Part shown: piece after piece, positions 58,117 to 64,000 of the stretch | How positions within the stretch are numbered: position 1 is the stretch's first letter | How the letters are laid out: the number at the start of each line of letters is the position of its first letter | Source: Kribbella monticola | GTDB taxonomy: Bacteria; Actinomycetota; Actinomycetes; Propionibacteriales; Kribbellaceae | Assembly: GCF_003261635.1 (NCBI RefSeq) | Contig: NZ_QFXK01000018.1 | Span: forward strand, 1-64,000 | Direction of reading: 5' to 3' | DNA length: 64,000 nucleotides | The notes under the pieces: model-generated | What the model saw: the letters and a program-made list of their open reading frames with translations, nothing else | The model's database searches: none | Told to the model about the DNA's origin: nothing | Program-made: the position numbers and the translations under genes

Positions 58117-58300
58117 CGCCGTCCGCAAGGGCGCTCACCCTCGGCCCCCCGAACAGGTTGCTGTGCGGGGACTTCCGGGGCGTTCTTCGCACGGCGCACC
58201 CCACCCGGCTCCCCCACCCACGTCCACTGACGCCGTTCGGAGGGGCGCTCACCGTCGGCATGCGAAACCCCCGAACAGGTTGCTGTTCGGGGGTTCGTTG
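58088..58300. repeat. Direct duplication of the MFS 3' end, stop region and terminator
   Basis: The stretch from CACCCGGCTCCCCCACCCACG through GAACAGGTTGCTGT occurs at 58088-58164 and again at 58202-58286, with scattered changes and an 8 bp insertion. The copy carries TGA where the gene has its TAA stop. The terminal hairpin is perfect only in the second copy. Confidence 0.85.
58266..58295. terminator. Terminator hairpin between the convergent MFS and ettA genes
   Basis: AACCCCCGAACAG (58266-58278) pairs perfectly with 58283-58295 around a GTTG loop. A mismatched ancestor of the same hairpin lies about 120 bp upstream. Confidence 0.85.
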
Positions 58301-58378
58301 GTGTGACTGCGTACGGCATACCGCGGGTGGTGCCGTGGGTGTGAACGGTGGAGTGCAGCCCGGTGGGAGCCGGGTGGA

Positions 58379-60061
<1,683 letters not shown>

Positions 60062-60106
60062 ACCCCAGAGCCTATGTCCCCACCCCCACCCAAACCCAAC
60101 CGGCGT

Positions 60107-60352
60107 CACCCCCCCACCGCTGACACCCCACCACCCCAACACCACCACCGTTGTCACCCCACCACCCCAACACCACCACCGCTGACACCCCACCACCCCA
60201 ACACCACCACCGCTGTCGCCCCACCACCCCAGCGCCACCACCGCTGTCACCCCACCACCCCAACGCCACCACCGCTGTGACCCCACGACCCCAGCGCCAC
60301 CACCGTTGCCGCCCCACCACCCCACCGCCACCACCGTTGCCGCCCCACCACA
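60107..60352. repeat. 31 bp tandem array, eight units, upstream of ettA
   Basis: The reference G of CACCACCG recurs at 60119, 60150, 60181, 60212, 60243, 60274, 60305 and 60336, an exact 31 bp period. The unit is CACCACCACCG, CTGTC or similar, then CCCCACCACCCCA. Thirty-one is not a multiple of three and there are no unique spacers. The complementary strand, which is the sense strand of ettA, is a series of GGGG and GGTGG runs. Confidence 0.93.
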
Positions 60353-60605
60353 GCCCATGTCCAACCACCCGCCCGGCCCAGCGCCCAACGAACGCGGGAT
60401 TCCCAACTCCACACAACGGTGAAAGCGGTCGCGGGTCCGAAGACTGACGCTGCACGCGAACGCCGCGATGAAGCTGAGGCAGACGGTGATTGCGGACCGC
60501 CGGGCGTGGATGCGCAGGCCACACGTGGATCCGCAAGCCGGGAGCGGCCGAAGCAGGTGGTGAATGCGGGGGGCGGCTGACCGTAAATGGAGCGCTGGGA
60601 GGGCC
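60353..60605. other. Intergenic stretch between the 31 bp array and the ssb-like gene
   Basis: No gene, hairpin or promoter could be supported here. Confidence 0.4.
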
Positions 60606-61067
60606 TCAGGCTGCTTGTTGGGTTGGGGTGTCGGGGTGGTGGGCTTCGTCGGCGGGCGTCTCTGGCAGCTCGGCCTGGTCGGTGGGTGTTCGGAACTGGG
60701 CGCGGGACGGTGTTCTGGTGAAGGTTGCGGCTCCTTTGGAGAGGTCGTGCCCGACGGAGGTTGCTTCGATGACGGTGCGGGACTTGGGGTTGCCGGCTTC
60801 GTCCTGCCACTCGGTGGTGCGGAAGCGGCCGGTGACGAGCACCGGGTGGCCGCGCTCGATGGAACGGCACACGTTGACGGCCAAGGCCCGCCAGCACTCG
60901 ACCGTGAACCAGTTCGTCGGGCGGTCGACCCAGCTCGCGTTGGCAGGGACGTACTGCTGCGGCGTCGCCGCCAGCCGGAACGAGGCGACCGACACTCCCT
61001 CCGAGACCTCCTTCAGACGAATATCACTGCCGACCCAGCCCTGTACGGCCAGATAGGTCTCACTCAT
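60606..61067 (-). CDS. Single-stranded-DNA-binding protein paralogue
   Basis: 153 residues from ATG 61067, nine bases after GGAAGG. OB-fold start ETYLAVQGWVGSDIRLKEVSEGVSVASFRLAATP, then WFTVECWRALAVNVCRSIERGHPVLVTGRF, as in SSB. The C-terminal 50 residues are Pro/Thr/Glu-rich and the usual acidic DDDIPF-type tip is missing, ending TPTQQAA, so it is probably a secondary SSB rather than the essential replication one. Confidence 0.88.
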   Translation of the reverse strand: MSETYLAVQGWVGSDIRLKEVSEGVSVASFRLAATPQQYVPANASWVDRPTNWFTVECWRALAVNVCRSIERGHPVLVTGRFRTTEWQDEAGNPKSRTVIEATSVGHDLSKGAATFTRTPSRAQFRTPTDQAELPETPADEAHHPDTPTQQAA

Positions 61068-61176
61068 GGTCATCAACCTTCCTTGCGTCGCGAACTCCTG
61101 ACACCAGAGAAGATGCCCGCCGGCAGCGCCCTTCTCCGCACCGACTTCCGTCCTGGGGATAACTATTTCAGGCTTG

Positions 61177-61190
61177 ACTTATATAAGTCG
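61177..61190. promoter_or_regulatory. Perfect 14 bp palindrome GACTTATATAAGTC
   Basis: The sequence is its own complement and lies 53 bp before the GTG of the AHSA1-domain gene, overlapping a TTGACT that could be the -35 box. Such AT-rich palindromes are typical ArsR-type operators near AHSA1 genes; no ArsR gene is in the window here. Confidence 0.7.
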
Positions 61191-61242
61191 TGGCTGGCAA
61201 TCTGACCGGCACAGACTCCAACCGCAGCAGAGAGGCCGACAG

Positions 61243-61872
61243 GTGATCGACATCCTCGAGCACATCAACGCGATCCAGCGCCAGGTGAGCAAGACCGGCG
61301 AGGAGGTGCGCGTGACGCTCCGGCGTACCTATCAAGCAGAGGTGGAGGACGTGTGGGACGCGCTGACGGATCCTGACCGCATCCGTCGCTGGTTCATGCC
61401 GATCACCGGCGAGCTGAAGGTCGGCGGCAGCTTCCAGCTCGAAGGCAACGCAGGCGGAGAGATCCTCGAATGCGAGCCGCCGGAACGCTTCAAGGTCTCG
61501 TTCGGCGGTCCAGCCAGCCTGGTCGAGATCCGCTTGTCCCCAGGCCCGGGCAACGACACCACGGAGCTCCAGATGGACCACTCGGTGCCGGCCGACTTCG
61601 GCGGTCCCAGCGGCGCGCTGTACGTCGGTCCCGGCTGGGACGGCGCCCTGCTCGGCGTCGCCCTGTACGTCGAAGGCAAACTCAAGGAGACCGACGACCC
61701 TCAGCAGATGGCCAACTCCCCCGAGGTCATCGAGTTCAACAAGGCGTCGATCCGTGAATGGGTGAAGGTGCTCCGAGACTCCGGCCTGGTCAGTGCCGAA
61801 GAACTGCGAGCCGCCACCGAAGCCTCGGCCAACCAGTTCGCCCCACGCACCCCGGTCGACGACTACCTCTGA
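61243..61872 (+). CDS. AHSA1/SRPBCC-domain protein
   Basis: 209 residues from GTG 61243, eight bases after GAGAGG. The ligand-binding START-like domain is recognised by VTLRRTYQAEVEDVWDALTDPDRIRRWFMPITGELKVGGSFQL and later MDHSVPADFGG, GPGWDGALLGVALYVEGK. The substrate is unknown. A palindrome sits in the promoter. The 3' end is duplicated. Confidence 0.88.
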   Translation: MIDILEHINAIQRQVSKTGEEVRVTLRRTYQAEVEDVWDALTDPDRIRRWFMPITGELKVGGSFQLEGNAGGEILECEPPERFKVSFGGPASLVEIRLSPGPGNDTTELQMDHSVPADFGGPSGALYVGPGWDGALLGVALYVEGKLKETDDPQQMANSPEVIEFNKASIREWVKVLRDSGLVSAEELRAATEASANQFAPRTPVDDYL

Positions 61873-61915
61873 CCAGTACTGCGAATCGCCTACGTCTGAC
61901 CGGTACTGCGAATCG
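61862..61915. repeat. 27 bp direct repeat copying the AHSA1 gene stop region
   Basis: CTACCTCTGACCAGTACTGC... is followed at once by CTACGTCTGACCGGTACTGC..., two 27 bp units differing at a few positions. The first holds the real TGA stop (61870-61872) and the second a copy of it. Confidence 0.8.
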
Positions 61916-61993
61916 TCGCGCTGCCGGCCGCTCGACCCGCGGCGGAGCTGACCACCCAGCGGCAGTTCCGTCGCGTCGAGGCCGAGCGAGTGG

Positions 61994-63664
61994 TCAGCGG
62001 CGCGCGATGGCCAGTTTGTCCCGGCAGAGCGTGTAGGCCTCGAGCTCCTCGCGCGCCGGCGCCACCACGTGGCTGTCGGCAACCTTCTCCAGCTCGGTAC
62101 GAAGCGCCTTCGCCACCAGCCGAGCCCTGCGGTTCGCTCCGCTGCTGGCGAAGAGCCGGCACGCGACGGACACCAGTACGCCGAGCACGACGCCGCCGAC
62201 GAGCATGATCGTCGCGTACGGAATGCCTTCCCACTTCGGCAGCACCAGGTCACCCACCTGCAGGAACCCAACCAGTGCGAGCCACACAGCGCCGCCCAGT
62301 GCGACCAGGAAGAGCACCCATTGCAGGAACCGCGCAGCGCCCCACCAACCAGGGCTGGTGTTCGCCCCGAGGTCAGTGCGAGCTACGGCCTGGTCCAGCT
62401 CGTCCCCGAGCGACTCCTCGCGCCGGCGAATCGCAGTACGGACAGAGTCTGCCCACGGGCGTGACAGGCCGGCCGCTGCCTTGTTGGTGATGTTGCGAAC
62501 CGCTGTGTCCATCCGCGCGCGTTGCACAGGTGTTGCCGCGGGCAACGAAGACCGGGCGATCGACACCTCGTTGGACGCCGACTTGCGCGCCGCCTTGCCC
62601 TGCTGCTTGCTGCCCTGGTCCAGGTGGAGCCGGCGCAGCGGGTCCGGCTTGAACCGCCCGAGCCACTTGGTGACCGGCCAACCGGTCGCTGCCCGAGCGC
62701 GCTGCAGGTACGACCGGCGTACGGCCTCGACGACGACAGGGACACCGGATGCGTCGGACAGTGCCTCGACCAGTTCGGCGATGTCGGACTTGGCAATCTC
62801 GGGCGTCTTGGCGTTGCCGCACTGACTCGCCATCCGGTCGGCCACCCGGTCGACGTCGGCGGCGAGCCGCTCGCGGGCAGCACGCTTGGCGTTGACCCGC
62901 TTCACCAGCAGGGCGCGCAGATCATCCAGACCAGTACCGCTCACCGCCGAGGTGGCGACAATCGACGGGGACTTGAGGCCGTCCGACTTGAGCAGCCGGG
63001 TCAGGTCGCTGACACAGCTGGTGCGCTGCTCGTCGGTCAGCTTGTCGGCGTGGTTCAGCGCGAACACCATCACCGACGAGTGCGACGCGAACGGCTTGAT
63101 GTAGCGGTTGTGCAGTGCGGCATCCGCGTACTTCTGCGGATCGACCACCCAGACCAGTACGTCGACCAGCTCAACCAGGCGGTCCACGATGAGCCGGTGC
63201 TCCACCTCGGTAGAGTCGTGGTCCGGCAGGTCCAGCAGCACCAGACCGTCGAGGTCCTCCGACTGCGCGTCCTCCAGTGAGCTGCGGTGCGCCACCTGAT
63301 GACGTCGCGGGATCCCCAGCCAGTTCAGCAACTCACCAGCGGGCTCCTCGCCCCACACACAGGCCAGCGGCATCGAACTGGTCGGCCGACGCGTACCGAT
63401 GGCTGCCAGGTCGAGCCCGGTGAGTGCGTTGAACAGCGACGACTTGCCGGAGCCGGTCGCACCGGCCAGCGCGACCACTGTGAGATCGCCGGACATCCGC
63501 AACCGTTGGCCGGCCCGATCCACGATCTGCGAGGCCTCACTCAGTACTACGGGATCCAGCCGACCCTGGCCGGCCTCCGCTGCGTCCTCGAGTGCCTCGA
63601 TCTTCGTCAGGACATCGGTAGAGCCCCGCACGAGGCCCTTGACCGTATCCACAATTCCCGTCAC
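61994..63664 (-). CDS. Dynamin-like/YfjP-type GTPase with C-terminal membrane helices
   Basis: 556 residues from GTG 63664. G1 GATGSGKSSLFNALTG near residue 68, G3 DLPDHDS near 146, G4 NHAD near 205. After a long helical region two hydrophobic helices (WVLFLVALGGAVWLALVGFL and TIMLVGGVVLGVLVSVAC) lie near residues 452-510. Actinobacterial GTPases of this class come in adjacent pairs that remodel membranes. Overlaps the upstream partner gene by four bases. Confidence 0.88.
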   Translation of the reverse strand: MTGIVDTVKGLVRGSTDVLTKIEALEDAAEAGQGRLDPVVLSEASQIVDRAGQRLRMSGDLTVVALAGATGSGKSSLFNALTGLDLAAIGTRRPTSSMPLACVWGEEPAGELLNWLGIPRRHQVAHRSSLEDAQSEDLDGLVLLDLPDHDSTEVEHRLIVDRLVELVDVLVWVVDPQKYADAALHNRYIKPFASHSSVMVFALNHADKLTDEQRTSCVSDLTRLLKSDGLKSPSIVATSAVSGTGLDDLRALLVKRVNAKRAARERLAADVDRVADRMASQCGNAKTPEIAKSDIAELVEALSDASGVPVVVEAVRRSYLQRARAATGWPVTKWLGRFKPDPLRRLHLDQGSKQQGKAARKSASNEVSIARSSLPAATPVQRARMDTAVRNITNKAAAGLSRPWADSVRTAIRRREESLGDELDQAVARTDLGANTSPGWWGAARFLQWVLFLVALGGAVWLALVGFLQVGDLVLPKWEGIPYATIMLVGGVVLGVLVSVACRLFASSGANRRARLVAKALRTELEKVADSHVVAPAREELEAYTLCRDKLAIARR

Positions 63665-64000
63665 GTGCAGTCCTCCACCGCGCGCGCGGCCTCCGTCAGT
63701 CGCCTGGGTGCGTCGGGATCGACCGGATGCTGGTCGAGCACAGCCAGGTAGCGGGCGAATTCGGCATCCATCAACGCATGCACCCTACCGTCCAGATCGG
63801 CGCGCGCCTTCGCCGCCAGGGTCCGGACCGCCTGGTCACCGAAGACGGCTTCCAGCAGCTTCTGCCCGACCACTGCGGTACCAGCGCCGACACCGACCTC
63901 GGCGCCGCTCAAGCCTGCGGTGTGGGCGAAGATCACGATCATCAGCGCGAGGCCGAGCCCGTTGACGCCGTACGCAAGGATCCGGGCAGTGGACCGCTTG
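63661..64000 (-). CDS. 3' part of the partner dynamin-like GTPase gene
   Basis: The frame is open to the window edge, so the gene starts beyond 64000. The visible C-terminal 112 residues contain a hydrophobic helix (GLGLALMIVIFAHTAGL) and then GVGAGTAVVGQKLLEAVFGDQAVRTLAAKARADLDGRV, the usual tail of the first member of such GTPase pairs. No G motifs are in view. Confidence 0.7.
   Translation of the reverse strand, partial: KRSTARILAYGVNGLGLALMIVIFAHTAGLSGAEVGVGAGTAVVGQKLLEAVFGDQAVRTLAAKARADLDGRVHALMDAEFARYLAVLDQHPVDPDAPRRLTEAARAVEDCT

Noticed and set aside
60107..60352. CRISPR array.
   Set aside because: Units abut with an exact 31 bp period and no unique spacers, and no cas genes are present.

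Overview
The window is high-GC DNA with actinobacterial codon use, many GTG starts, four-base ATGA/GTGA gene overlaps and regulators of actinomycete type. There is no rRNA, tRNA, phage, plasmid or insertion-sequence signal. A Kribbella-like member of the Propionibacteriales is my guess at the host; it rests only on overall gene style.

Region 1 (1.3-31.1 kb) is a biosynthetic gene cluster built around a divergent promoter near 20.1-20.3 kb. The leftward operon runs sbnA-like, sbnB-like, mbtH, NRPS1 (A-PCP-C-A-PCP), NRPS2 (C-A-PCP-C-A-PCP-C-PCP plus a penicillin-binding-protein/class C beta-lactamase-like release domain), an ornithine-carbamoyltransferase-like enzyme and an MFS exporter. SbnA and SbnB homologues make L-2,3-diaminopropionate (Dap). 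The carbamoyltransferase would turn Dap, free or peptide-bound, into 3-ureidoalanine. Three of the four adenylation domains have pocket residues resembling the asparagine code, which would suit a ureido side chain. The rightward operon runs ACP, acyl-CoA-dehydrogenase-like desaturase, fatty acyl-AMP ligase and Sfp-type phosphopantetheinyl transferase, followed by a second ligase and two further dehydrogenase-like proteins that have lost recognisable active-site motifs but keep full open frames. A TrmB/LuxR-type regulator closes the cluster. I read it as an undescribed acylated or otherwise acyl-modified Dap/ureidoalanine peptide pathway with an unusual terminal module.

Region 2 (31.3-48.6 kb) is ordinary chromosome: malQ, a DUF2157-like membrane protein, an MscS channel, a ROK regulator, OsmC, a truncated haemoglobin, two hotdog thioesterases, FabG-like and MaoC-like enzymes, three tandem double-GNAT acetyltransferase paralogues (the middle one frameshifted), a four-gene ABC exporter operon, a WYL regulator and a TIGR03086-type protein.

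Region 3 (48.6-64 kb) holds an acyl-CoA degradation operon (dehydrogenase, thiolase, SDR) facing a TetR gene across a clean palindrome, then YceI/MarR, FAD monooxygenase/MarR and TetR/MFS pairs, each with an inverted repeat between divergent genes. It ends with ettA, an ssb paralogue, an AHSA1-domain protein and a dynamin-like GTPase pair, the second truncated by the window edge.

One pattern cuts across the regions. Several genes (MFS at 1.3 kb, NRPS2, TetR at 56.0 kb, MFS at 58.1 kb, AHSA1 at 61.9 kb) are followed by short direct repeats that copy the gene's own 3' end including the stop codon. Arrays of 8 bp and 31 bp units lie in other gaps.
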